Shown: positions 1 to 6,426, counted from the stretch's first letter. The stretch is 26,209 bases of DNA from an uncultured Nitrososphaera sp. (GCA_946480575.1 CAMLKF010000024.1:1-26209); one strand, 5' to 3'. A program made the numbers and translations. Notes: generated by a model not told the origin, from the sequence alone.

Positions 1-2
1 TC

Positions 3-176
3 CTATGTCGAGAGGCCTTCGAGGAGTATTGTATCATACGCGAGGAGTTGCGCATCTTCGTCTATCTCCGAGGCTGATGTTGTCGCTGACGCTGTCAGCA
101 GAGCCGCAAATACTCCTAGAACTAGTAGAGAAGTGATTGTGGCTGCCGCAATTGCTGTTACTAGCAGTTTTTTCAT
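3..176 (-). CDS. Small exported or membrane peptide, 57 aa
   Basis: I do not recognise this short ORF. It begins with a textbook signal or anchor: MKKLL, then a run of Ala, Thr, Leu and Val to about residue 30 (hydrophobic core ITSLLVLGVFAALLTA), then a short acidic tail containing SEIDEDAQLL. It could be a secreted peptide or a single-span membrane peptide. A TATA-like GAATAAAA lies 27 nt upstream of the ATG on the minus strand, which fits a leaderless transcript. The whole ORF lies in the window and the TAG stop is at 3-5. The function is unknown. The ORF is supported by its hydrophobic N-terminus and promoter spacing, not by homology. Confidence 0.55.
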   Translation of the reverse strand: MKKLLVTAIAAATITSLLVLGVFAALLTASATTSASEIDEDAQLLAYDTILLEGLST

Positions 177-199
177 TGCGACCTAGCCGTTTTCTCGGC

Positions 200-207
200 T
201 TTTATTC
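200..207 (-). promoter_or_regulatory. TATA box for the 57-aa exported peptide
   Basis: The minus strand reads GAATAAAA, centred about 27 nt before the ATG at 176. That is the archaeal spacing for a transcript starting at the start codon. Confidence 0.4.
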
Positions 208-285
208 AGCGAGTATCAAAATTCAGAGTTCATTCCGCGAATGTAGTTCACGGCCAGCGTAAACGATACAATTCTCTGGTCTGAT

Positions 286-516
286 TCATTCGTACTTGTA
301 GTTATCCTCTATAAAGCTGCCTGTTTCGCTTAGGTACACGACGCCATGCTCGATGTTCCTTACAGACGACTTGGGTATGACGTATTTATCTGGCGTTATT
401 GGGCCGTACGTCACTATAATCTTTTCAGGCTGGATCTGCGAAACCACGCCGACGTCCTTGCCATCGCTTGTAAAAACAGGCTTGTTTACCAGAGCCTGCC
501 AGTCATCAAGTTCCAT
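286..516 (-). CDS. PRC-barrel domain protein
   Basis: This is a 76-aa protein. Residues about 8-60 resemble a PRC-barrel: PVFTSDGKDVGVVSQI, a beta strand rich in Ile and Val (EKIIVTYG), then DKYVIPKSSV. PRC-barrels are small beta-barrel domains found in RNA-processing and photosystem proteins and are common as stand-alone proteins in thaumarchaea. An in-frame TTG at 528 would add four residues. I chose the ATG at 516 because an AT-rich TATA-like stretch (minus strand CATTAAATC, near 541-549) lies about 28 nt upstream. The partner and role are unknown. The adjacent short ORF at 546-716 is divergent from it. Confidence 0.7.
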   Translation of the reverse strand: MELDDWQALVNKPVFTSDGKDVGVVSQIQPEKIIVTYGPITPDKYVIPKSSVRNIEHGVVYLSETGSFIEDNYKYE

Positions 517-545
517 AATATGCTGCAAGTCTGCTATCTGATTTA

Positions 546-716
546 ATGATTTCGTGCAACAGCCGCTACTGTATGCTCAAACCGGAAAGAAGGTTCCAGC
601 AGACATTAACTAGAATACTTCTGAATCTGGTAAGCGTAGCTGCATCACTAGGATTAAGCGGAATTGTAACACTAGAAAAGCCCTTGCAAATCCGTATAAT
701 TAATAAAAAAACGTAG
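546..716 (+). CDS. Possible small membrane peptide, 56 aa
   Basis: The frame is open from the ATG at 546 to the TAG at 714-716. Residues about 24-44 (LLNLVSVAASLGLSGIVTL) could form one membrane span, flanked by basic residues (KPERR before, RIINKK after). A second in-frame ATG at 573 lies about 30 nt after the TATA-like GATTTAATG and would give 47 aa. I find no recognisable family. It ends 7 nt before the ATG of the sequon-repeat protein, and the promoter of that gene lies inside its last codons. This argues that it may be chance. Confidence 0.3.
   Translation: MISCNSRYCMLKPERRFQQTLTRILLNLVSVAASLGLSGIVTLEKPLQIRIINKKT
693..707 (+). promoter_or_regulatory. TATA element of the sequon-repeat protein gene
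   Basis: CGTATAATTAATAAAA lies 17-31 nt upstream of the ATG at 724. It is a strong archaeal TATA/BRE candidate and indicates a leaderless or nearly leaderless mRNA. It also supports ATG 724 over the in-frame TTG at 718. Confidence 0.5.
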
Positions 717-723
717 ATTGTCA

Positions 724-975
724 ATGGAACAAATCAAGTATGCAATATTAGTCGGAGCGATACTCGTAGCGGCTGCAATTTTGGCAGCGATCCAGCCGCA
801 GCTGACTATTGCGCAGACACCAACAGGCAATGCAACAACTGCCGGCAACATGACTGGCGGCAACATGACTGGCGGCAACATGACTGGCGGCAACATGACT
901 GGCGGCAATCAAAGTGGCGGATTTCTAGGTGAGCTCCGTGAAGGAATCGGGAATCTAACAGGCGGCGGACAATGA
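724..975 (+). CDS. Exported protein with tandem N-glycosylation sequons
   Basis: This 83-aa protein has an N-terminal hydrophobic signal or anchor (YAILVGAILVAAAILAAI, about residues 6-23) followed by a low-complexity tail. The tail holds an NAT sequon, then four exact copies of GNMTG, then NQS and, near the C-terminus, NLT. That gives seven Asn-X-Ser/Thr acceptor sites in about 55 residues. A small surface protein densely decorated by archaeal N-glycosylation (AglB pathway) is the natural reading, but this is inference. Two glycosyltransferases elsewhere in the window may belong to the same envelope chemistry. I chose ATG 724 for its distance from the TATA element. There is no Pfam-like domain. 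Confidence 0.7.
   Translation: MEQIKYAILVGAILVAAAILAAIQPQLTIAQTPTGNATTAGNMTGGNMTGGNMTGGNMTGGNQSGGFLGELREGIGNLTGGGQ
844..903 (+). repeat. Four tandem 15-bp repeats encoding GNMTG
   Basis: The unit GGCAACATGACTGGC occurs four times without a mismatch. A diverged fifth copy, GGCAATCAAAGTGGC, encodes GNQSG. The exact nucleotide identity means recent expansion, so copy number may vary between strains. Confidence 0.9.
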
Positions 976-1294
976 TAAACTCTTGCTGGCAACAGCAGCG
1001 CGACTGACCAGTCTGACACAACGCTCACTATCGCATAGCAATGATCCTTTCCTTTCTTTTTCTTTGTTATAGCACGTTATAATTAGGTAAAAGAGGCATA
1101 GCTTACCATACCAGCACACAACTCTGAAAAACCATGTTTGCAATAATCTCAAGAGAACAGAACTGCTGCTGCCCACCAACAATAATAACACAACAGGAAA
1201 TTGTCGTCGTCATCATGCCCTGGAGCAAGCTATATAGCTTTGAACCTTATCATGCTGCTAACAGGATTAATTAGAATACACGCCAACAACCGGC
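976..1294 (+). other. Intergenic stretch with T-rich terminator-like tract
   Basis: No convincing gene lies here. Positions about 1042-1064 are a run of pyrimidines (TTTCCTTTCTTTTTCTTTG), a plausible archaeal U-rich terminator for the sequon-repeat gene. A TATA-like GCTATATAGC at about 1228-1237 probably belongs to the DUF6766-like gene. A 47-codon ORF from the ATG at 1135 was considered and rejected. Confidence 0.4.
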
Positions 1295-1695
1295 ATGGTA
1301 TCAACCAGCCTTTCAGGCAGGCTTCGACTAAGCCGGTTCAAAAAGCGCGGGTCCTTGTGGGTCATGCTAGGCTTCTTTGTGGTTAGCCTTTCGGCTCACT
1401 GGTCTTTTCATGGTTTTCATACGTAGAAGAACAAAAAGACCACAACCAACCAATCGAATTCAACGGCTACTTTAACGTGACGTTCAGAGATACCATGGAG
1501 AACTGGCAGTCAGAATTTTTGCAGCTGATGTGGCAGGTCGCAGGCCTATCGCTCCTTTGGTACGTTGGATCGCCCCAGTCGAAAGAAGAGCATGACAGAC
1601 TGGAGGAAAAGATCGATTTTATAATCAAAAGGCTTGACCCGGAGAATGCCAAGCAGTTCCTTAAAGAATGGGACAAAAGATATCCCAAGGAATGA
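1295..1695 (+). pseudogene. DUF6766-like membrane protein, split by a frameshift
   Basis: Two frames together encode one protein of about 133 aa. The first frame (1295-1423) gives a basic start, RLSRFKKRGSLWV, and a transmembrane segment, MLGFFVVSLSAHW. The second frame continues with FSWFSYVEEQKDHNQPIEF, then TMENWQSEFLQL, a second hydrophobic stretch and GSPQSKE. The order membrane helix, Tyr-x-x-Glu-Gln region, NWQSEFLQ and GSPQS is how I remember the DUF6766 family. Both frames are open only between 1387 and 1423, so the shift lies there. The likely point is the T4 run at 1405-1408, where one missing T would restore the frame. It could be a genuine mutation, a sequencing deletion or a slippery site. 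The function of the family is unknown. Confidence 0.7.
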
Positions 1696-1699
1696 TGGA

Positions 1700-2366
1700 T
1701 TAAACTTGCTCGCCCTTAGGCGTGTTGGAAGACACGTTTCTTGCGCTTGCAGGCCCTCCACTGGCACGCTCCTTGCCTGCCTCATATGGATCAGATCTGA
1801 TGCTCTCGCTTACACGCTCGTGGTTTGCCCTGTTAAGCGCTCTGTCGTGGACATAGGGCTCCTCTTTGCCCTGCCTTGCTACTACTAGGCCTGCAGCGAT
1901 TTCTACATCATAGGCGCTGTCATACCGCCTTTCTTTGTCAAGGTTGTTTTCTACTGCTTCAAGCACATCGTTTATCCTGTTTCCCATGCTCGGGGATTTC
2001 ATGTTGAGATGTGCCTTGATCTCTTCTTTTGTAGCCGGAAACTGCAAGCCCTCAAGCAGGTTTGCCATTTTGGACGCCTTGTCCTTGTCGACTGCCTTGT
2101 TCGTTGGTGGGTCGCCGGTGATGTCGCCGACGCGCTCTGTTCTGGAGCCAATGCTCGACTGGTCTGGGTCGGTATAGTTGGGATCAGAAGAGATGAGATC
2201 ACGCCCCGCTAGGCGGCCTCTTCGTGTTCCACTCGCTTTCAGTCTCAGCTCCCTTGCTCAGCTCCATGTCCATATCGTGCGTGTCTTGCTTGAATATCTC
2301 CTCCTGTTGTTGCCCCCTGCTTTCGATTTTTTCCTGCTTTTTCATGGTATCAGAATTGCCGCTCAT
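1700..2366 (-). pseudogene. DUF2795 protein gene with a one-base frameshift
   Basis: The C-terminal 122 codons (ATG at 2068) carry a DUF2795-like helical domain, starting LLEGLQFPATKEEIKAHL and followed by VLEAVENNL. Upstream, the same frame stays open back to about 2260 but contains no ATG, GTG or TTG. It reads as sensible hydrophilic protein (DLISSDPNYTDPDQSS, then ERVGDITGDPP). An ORF starting at ATG 2366 (MSGNSDTMKKQEK) stops at 2199-2201 just after KRPPSGA. Removing one C from the CCCC run at 2204-2207 (GGGG on the coding strand) joins the two into one 221-residue protein reading KRPPSGRDLISS. A TATA-like TTTATC lies about 28 nt before 2366. I therefore treat it as one broken gene. Alternatively only the 122-aa part is expressed. 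DUF2795 has no known biochemical role. Confidence 0.6.
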
Positions 2367-2417
2367 GGCTTTTGACGCGCGCAATTAATGATAAAGAGTA
2401 TAGAATAATCTTCGAAA

Positions 2418-2549
2418 TTAGATCGACCGCTGGCCCCGGTGCCGCTCAAAGGCTGCGCTGTCGATAAATGCCTGATCACATAAGTTGCATTTGTACGGCG
2501 ATTCCTCTTTCAGCTCGTCGAATTTTTCCTTCGCTTCCGTTGTAGCCAT
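2418..2549 (-). CDS. C2H2-type zinc-finger microprotein, fourth ligand missing
   Basis: This 43-aa protein has an acidic-basic N-terminus, then YKCNLCDQAF and FERH, giving Cys21-x2-Cys24-x12-His37. It ends RGQRSI, so the expected second His (four residues after the first) is absent. The start is the ATG at 2549. A TATA-like TTTATATC is centred about 27 nt upstream, which favours it over the in-frame ATG seven codons earlier. The gene sits between two DUF2795 genes on the same strand, and the downstream-facing neighbour also contains a C2H2 finger. Such proteins may bind nucleic acid or protein, but the role is unknown. The loss of one ligand may mean a weak site, a different ligand, or decay. 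Confidence 0.7.
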   Translation of the reverse strand: MATTEAKEKFDELKEESPYKCNLCDQAFIDSAAFERHRGQRSI

Positions 2550-2596
2550 ATGTATGAATTGGCATACCATGCGATATAAACGGCTCAGCGGCGGAC

Positions 2597-3091
2597 CTAC
2601 TCCATCCCATATATCAGGTCAGCTTCATTGTAATAGAGCTTGTCTGGCATGCTCCTCACCGTGTCTATGACTTCTGGGGTTACCGCTAGCGCCCTGTCTT
2701 TGACATATTTCGCTATCTCGGCCTTTGTTTTTGCAAAGTTCGTCCTACCTTCAAAAACCCCGTTTACGATGTCATTTACAGTCACGGTTCTTTTTCGATG
2801 GTGCAGTCCTGCAAGATGTTGGTTGAGCCCGTCGCGGTCGTCAAAAGTGTTGCCGCAGACCTTGCAGACAAACTTGGTCGTCGGGCCGCCACTGGCGACT
2901 GGAACCTCATCTACTTCTGCAACATCATGTTTCAGTGGCGTGTTCAGACGATTGTTTTCATTGGGTCGCTCCACGTTTGTCGGAGTTGTCCTCAAACATA
3001 TCGTTTGCAGCCTTGTGCCGTGACTTGTATGTGTCTTCTTGCCTCCCTTGGCACTCTTGCCACGCCGTATTTTCTTGCTTGGATCTGCCAT
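2597..3091 (-). CDS. C2H2 zinc finger fused to a DUF2795 domain
   Basis: This is a 164-aa protein. It opens with a very basic stretch (KKIRRGKSAKGGKK). A classic finger follows at residues 76-97: Cys76, Cys79, twelve residues, His92 and His97, within FVCKVCGNTFDDRDGLNQH. The C-terminal 48 residues (NFAKTKAEIAKYV, then VIDTVRSMPDKLYYNEADL) match the DUF2795 pattern. I start at ATG 3091 rather than TTG 3115 because an AT-rich TATA region (AATTTTATTG, about 3116-3125) lies about 29 nt upstream. The combination of a nucleic-acid-binding-like finger and basic tail with DUF2795 suggests a DNA- or RNA-associated role, which is inference. Residues about 20-45 read oddly, and another frame looks more protein-like there (see findings). 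Confidence 0.75.
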   Translation of the reverse strand: MADPSKKIRRGKSAKGGKKTHTSHGTRLQTICLRTTPTNVERPNENNRLNTPLKHDVAEVDEVPVASGGPTTKFVCKVCGNTFDDRDGLNQHLAGLHHRKRTVTVNDIVNGVFEGRTNFAKTKAEIAKYVKDRALAVTPEVIDTVRSMPDKLYYNEADLIYGME

Positions 3092-3321
3092 GCAAAGCAA
3101 AGAATGGCCCAACATGCAATAAAATTATTTTTAAATTCCCTGCAGGTTTGGCAGGATCTCGCGCCCACGTGAAGAGGCACAGTTCCTTCCGCCTACCCTG
3201 CGCACTGGTAGCGGGATTTCTTAGGTCTTACCCTGCTTCGTCCCGTTTTCGCACGCAGTTATTCGACCGAATGATTTTCATTATATATTATGGCTAAAGA
3301 AAATAATTTGGCAGGCTGACT

Positions 3322-3918
3322 TCAGAATCGCTTGGGCTTTTGGTCTCTTGGCCGGCTGTTCCGGTCTATTCTTGATTCTCTGAGCCTTTTGCGGAGCGGG
3401 TTCTCGCGCCTTCGCCTTACACGCTTTGGCCTATTGTGCCTTTCAAGCTTGGCTTCCCGCTCGCGCATGGCTTTCTTCCTTATCTTTTCGCCCTGTGGCA
3501 CCCTTTTCTGGCTCGGCGTGACAACGGCCGGCTTGGTCTGGTCCTGCGACAGGCCAAGCGAAACTGCGTCCAGCTTCAGTAGGCTGCCGTGCGATGCAAG
3601 CCACTCTATCTTGCCGCTGACTGACCTTGCCATCTCTTCGTTCTCGGCGATAAGGTACGTCTTGTCCATGCCGCTTCTGATGCCACGAATGGCAGCTTCT
3701 TCTATCTTTCGAAGCGATAGCTGGTTGTCCTCCGTGTCCTGGCTGCCTCCCTCCTCTGACCTCAGGGCGATAAAGCCGCACCTGATGTCGGGAAGCGCCG
3801 GGTGCACGTTAATGCTCCAGATGACGTCTATCGGGCCCGCGCCATAGTCGATGCCCTGTACAATTTCAAAGCCCTTGTCCTTGCCTGCTTCTACTATGCG
3901 GTTCATGTGATGAGTCAT
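3322..3918 (-). CDS. Unknown protein with conserved GAGP(I/V)xVxW core and basic tail
   Basis: I do not recognise this 198-aa protein as a named family. Residues about 15-55 (GFEIVQGIDYGAGPIDVIW, then PDIRCGFIAL) match the neighbouring upstream gene closely, so the two are tandem paralogues. The first 125 residues look like a compact alpha/beta domain. The last 60 are extraordinarily rich in Arg and Lys (VRRRRENPLRKRLRES). The Gly-Pro-Ile-Asp-Val-x-Trp strand is reminiscent of restriction-endonuclease-like folds, but I see no full PD-(D/E)xK set, so this is only a suggestion. It starts 8 nt after the stop of its paralogue and is probably co-transcribed. The basic tail suggests nucleic-acid binding. 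Confidence 0.65.
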   Translation of the reverse strand: MTHHMNRIVEAGKDKGFEIVQGIDYGAGPIDVIWSINVHPALPDIRCGFIALRSEEGGSQDTEDNQLSLRKIEEAAIRGIRSGMDKTYLIAENEEMARSVSGKIEWLASHGSLLKLDAVSLGLSQDQTKPAVVTPSQKRVPQGEKIRKKAMREREAKLERHNRPKRVRRRRENPLRKRLRESRIDRNSRPRDQKPKRF

Positions 3919-3926
3919 TATTATTA

Positions 3927-4403
3927 CTATATTGCCTCCCCTGTTTGCGCACTCCTGCGTTCGCGTGACCCGTGCACGCCGGTCTTGGAGACCAATGTTG
4001 AAGGCGTCAGCACTGTGACGTACTTGCGCAGCTGCAATATGCTCTTGTCCGGCATCGACTCTGTTGCGTCTTTAACCTGTCCGGTCATCTTCTCAGTCGG
4101 CACCACAAACACCAGCTTGTCCACCAAGTTCAGCATTGCCCTTGCGATGCCTTCATTTATGGACGAGCTGGAAAATTCAGTGAGACAGATGAACCCAAGC
4201 CGCATGTCCGGAAGCGATTCGGATCCAGGCTTGAAAACCCACGCCACGTGTACCGGCCCAGCCCCAAGGTCGTGGTTCTCGACCACTTCATACCCAAGGT
4301 CTCTTCCCATCTGGATGATAGGAGCCTTTAGCGTGTCTATGAGCTGGAGCTTTTCTTGCGCGCGCTCCTCCGATTCTGGATATGCAGAGTCCTGTTGGCT
4401 CAT
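3927..4403 (-). CDS. Unknown protein, paralogue of the following gene
   Basis: This 158-aa protein shares the core pattern of the next gene downstream: GYEVVENHDLGAGPVHVAW and PDMRLGFICL align with its GFEIVQGIDYGAGPIDVIW and PDIRCGFIAL. It has His where the paralogue has Asp before the Val-x-Trp, and it lacks the long basic tail. This suggests that one copy kept an activity and the other became a partner or regulator, but that is inference. The ATG at 4403 is preferred to the in-frame GTG at 4421 because a TATA-like GTAAAAAAG lies about 28 nt upstream. The family is unknown to me and probably restricted to thaumarchaea. Confidence 0.65.
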   Translation of the reverse strand: MSQQDSAYPESEERAQEKLQLIDTLKAPIIQMGRDLGYEVVENHDLGAGPVHVAWVFKPGSESLPDMRLGFICLTEFSSSSINEGIARAMLNLVDKLVFVVPTEKMTGQVKDATESMPDKSILQLRKYVTVLTPSTLVSKTGVHGSRERRSAQTGEAI

Positions 4404-4512
4404 ATGCGCTAGCTGGCACACTATTCTTTTTTACGGTTGCATGGCATGCGAGCTGGCATTGCAATTATCTGTCAACCTTTTTAGCGAATTATGTGTCCTT
4501 CTATGTGTATCA

Positions 4513-4686
4513 ATGAGCCACAAGAAAGAGATCGAGGAATCTCTGGATCCAGAAAAGGCCAAGGAGCTTGAGCTGGACGAAACTCCCAAGCCCACGAGGA
4601 AGGTCAGCCACCCTTCGGTGCCGGTGCCAGACAGCGCCGAGCCGAGCACTCATGACAGGATAAAGGGCAGGCGTGTAATCAAGTAA
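4513..4686 (+). CDS. Small charged protein, 57 aa
   Basis: The ORF starts MSHKKEIEESLDPEKAKELE and ends DRIKGRRVIK. It is hydrophilic throughout, with an acidic helical first half and a Pro/Ser-rich middle (HPSVPVPDSAEPS), and is likely partly disordered. There is no recognisable domain. It is convergent with the universal stress protein gene, with only 12 nt between the stops. A longer reading of the same frame starting at 3802 runs antisense through the paralogue pair and is not credible. The coding call rests on composition and position only. Confidence 0.5.
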   Translation: MSHKKEIEESLDPEKAKELELDETPKPTRKVSHPSVPVPDSAEPSTHDRIKGRRVIK

Positions 4687-4698
4687 TAATAGTAGTAG

Positions 4699-5148
4699 TC
4701 ATTTTACGACAGTCACGGGGCAGCTGGCGTAGGTCACAACGCTGGACGCCACGCTTCCGAGAAGCAGCTTTGAAAAGCCTGATCTTCCTCTCGTGCCTAC
4801 GACTATCAGGTCAACGCCGTTCTTGTCAGCATAGTCGACTATTGCAGGCCCCGCCGAAGTGGGGCTTGCCACTATCTCTGTCTTAAGCCTGACTCCACAC
4901 GCAGAAGCCTTACGGCCAATGTTGTCAAACCACACCTGTGCTTCCTGCTTTGATTTTTCCAAAAGATCGTTTATCGCGCTTGGCGTGACCAAGCCAAACG
5001 CACCAGAGGAATAGGCATAGCCAAGCTGCGACACCACCACGTTGAGCGCAATTACCTGCCCGTCCTGTTTGCCTGCCAGCTCTACTGCATAGTCCGCTGC
5101 CTTCATGGACGACTCGGAGCCGTCTATTCCCACCAGTATCTTATCCAC
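4699..5148 (-). CDS. Universal stress protein (UspA family)
   Basis: This 149-aa protein is the full length of a single-domain Usp. It has the N-terminal strand DKILVGIDGSESS, where the Asp contacts nucleotide in the family, and the C-terminal ATP-binding signature Gly118-x2-Gly121-x9-Gly131-Ser132 inside VVGTRGRSGFSKLLLGS. It is therefore expected to be an ATP-binding dimer, with a role in stress survival inferred from the family. The GTG start at 5148 is supported by the TATA-like CTTATATTG about 26 nt upstream. The gene is monocistronic and convergent with a small charged ORF. Confidence 0.92.
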   Translation of the reverse strand: MDKILVGIDGSESSMKAADYAVELAGKQDGQVIALNVVVSQLGYAYSSGAFGLVTPSAINDLLEKSKQEAQVWFDNIGRKASACGVRLKTEIVASPTSAGPAIVDYADKNGVDLIVVGTRGRSGFSKLLLGSVASSVVTYASCPVTVVK

Positions 5149-5242
5149 AAGTACACAATAGCATTACAGCCAATATAAGGATCGATTCGATTGAACAAAG
5201 TATGGTTAACTATTAAAGAAATGTCGGCACTTGTATATTGCC

Positions 5243-5401
5243 ATGTGGGGGTTTACCATTTACCTCATGAGGCTGGCCGACTACCTTCACGGCCGGCGCA
5301 GCAGCAGCAAAAAGTGCGACGTGTGCGGCAAAAAGTTCGAAAGTATCGACGACATGGAGGTGCACAGGCGCGATCTGCACCCGGATGCAGTGACCAGCTA
5401 G
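5243..5401 (+). CDS. C2H2 zinc-finger microprotein, 52 aa
   Basis: Residues 25-46 form one complete finger: Cys25-x2-Cys28-x12-His41-x4-His46 (KKCDVCGKKFESIDDMEVH, then RRDLH). It is preceded by a short hydrophobic and basic N-terminus (MWGFTIYLMRLADYLHGRR). A TATA-like CTATTAAAG lies about 30 nt before ATG 5243. An alternative ATG nine codons later is possible. The ligand spacing is identical to the other complete fingers in this window. The likely role is nucleic-acid or protein binding; no target can be inferred. Confidence 0.75.
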   Translation: MWGFTIYLMRLADYLHGRRSSSKKCDVCGKKFESIDDMEVHRRDLHPDAVTS

Positions 5402-5490
5402 CTAATAGCAACGCAGTCAGCGCCAGAAGACCAGATCAGTGCGGAATTACTACTTAGGTTTATTCAACTTCCTTCCATACACATCCGCGC

Positions 5491-5709
5491 ATGGTTAGAA
5501 TGGTTAGGAAAGAAGACAAGGAGCCGATGGCAGTCAAGGTATAGGCAGCGAAACAAAGTGGATGGATATGCATGTGCGGCCTGAGCGGCAACCAGCCATT
5601 TTTTTGCGATGGCTCACACAAGAAAACGGCAGACGGAGCGGCAGGAAAGGTCTACGTCTACCACGAGGACGGGACACGCAAAGAAGTCAGTGATGCTTTT
5701 CGTGGCTGA
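5491..5709 (+). pseudogene. CDGSH iron-sulfur domain protein, disrupted
   Basis: One frame reads MVRMVRKEDKEPMAVKV, then TAG at 5542, then continues past the stop with WICMCGLSGNQPFFCDGSH and ends in KEVSDAFRG. The motif Cys-x-Cys-x2-Ser-x3-Pro...Cys-Asp-Gly-Ser-His is the [2Fe-2S] CDGSH site. Removing one TA from GTATAGGC (5539-5546) and one GGAT from GGATGGAT restores an uninterrupted reading, VKVGSETKWICMCG, as in intact relatives. The PFFC spacing has one residue more than the usual P-x-C, within a run of seven Ts. Three small duplications in 80 bp point to recent inactivation. Starting translation at the internal ATG 5572 would lose the first Cys ligand. The 3' end overlaps the convergent DUF4443 gene by 23 nt. 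Confidence 0.75.
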
Positions 5710-6331
5710 AAATCGTCAAAAGCGCCGCGTTTTTTGCGGCCAGCTCTGCCGTCTTGCCGTTGCTGTCCGCGCTCCCTATTATCACCACATCGCCTTCTCT
5801 TGGCTTTAATTTTTCAGTGAGCATTTTGCGGATGCCAGGCTCCTTTTTGAGGGAGTCCTGAGTGCTAGCCGGCATGACGAACTTGTCGTCCTGAAAGAGC
5901 AGAGTGGTCGCGCCTGTTGCGCCCATCTTTATGGCAGCGTCTCTCTGCTCTATGCCTGACCTTACTGCAAAGCCAAACTCCCTTACCAATATAGCATAGT
6001 TGAATCTGCCGAGGGCGACAGAGCACGCGGGCAGGCTCAACTCCGCCGGCATGGCTGCCAGCAACTCCCTACATATGCCCCTCCCCTTGCTAGTGATCTT
6101 TGTGCCGCCGTTTGAAGTCGCTATCAGGTTGTGCATCTTCATGTGCTTTACCAATGTCTTGACCGCTCCTTCTCCAAGTGCAAGCTCTTTACACAGATTC
6201 TCCCTGCTTGTTTTTCCGGTGTCTTCTATTAATTGGAGAGCGGCAAATACATGCACCATGTCAAACGAAAGCGTCCGGCTTGGCGCGTACCTTGTTGCAA
6301 CCTTTGTCAGGGCCTTTATGTACGTGTGCAC
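5687..6331 (-). CDS. Winged-helix protein with DUF4443 domain
   Basis: This 214-aa protein starts with YAPSRTLSFDMVHVFAALQLI and a winged helix (about residues 20-80, LALGEGAVKTLVKHMK with GGTKITSKG as the wing). The C-terminal half (FNYAILVREFGF, then SGIEQRDAAIKMGATGATTL) is what I know as DUF4443, an archaeal domain of unknown function. It is probably a DNA-binding regulator. The frame is open to 6418, but I prefer the GTG at 6331: relatives begin about ten residues before the YAPSR motif, and the TATA at 6395-6403 sits about 65 nt upstream. That TATA is shared divergently with cbtB. Confidence 0.7.
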   Translation of the reverse strand: MHTYIKALTKVATRYAPSRTLSFDMVHVFAALQLIEDTGKTSRENLCKELALGEGAVKTLVKHMKMHNLIATSNGGTKITSKGRGICRELLAAMPAELSLPACSVALGRFNYAILVREFGFAVRSGIEQRDAAIKMGATGATTLLFQDDKFVMPASTQDSLKKEPGIRKMLTEKLKPREGDVVIIGSADSNGKTAELAAKNAALLTIFSHEKHH

Positions 6332-6394
6332 ATGGTGTAACAGCAGACCTATGCATTTATCCGTTCTACGTGAGTTGGATAAACCATCCGACTC

Positions 6395-6403
6395 TTTATA
6401 TAA
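6395..6403. promoter_or_regulatory. Near-palindromic TATA element between DUF4443 gene and cbtB
   Basis: TTTATATAA reads almost the same on both strands. On the plus strand it is centred 28 nt before the cbtB ATG at 6427, ideal for a leaderless start. On the minus strand it could drive the DUF4443 gene with a leader of about 40 nt. Confidence 0.5.
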
Positions 6404-6426
6404 CACCTTTCTGTACACGAGATGGA

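Noticed and set aside
1135..1278. 47-codon ORF starting MFAIISREQNCCCPP
   Set aside because: Low-complexity, no promoter at the right distance, and no protein-like organisation; probably chance in an intergenic region.
3802..4512. Long plus-strand frame leading into the 57-aa charged protein
   Set aside because: It is antisense to two paralogous genes whose conservation with each other shows the minus strand is coding; only the part from ATG 4513 is kept.
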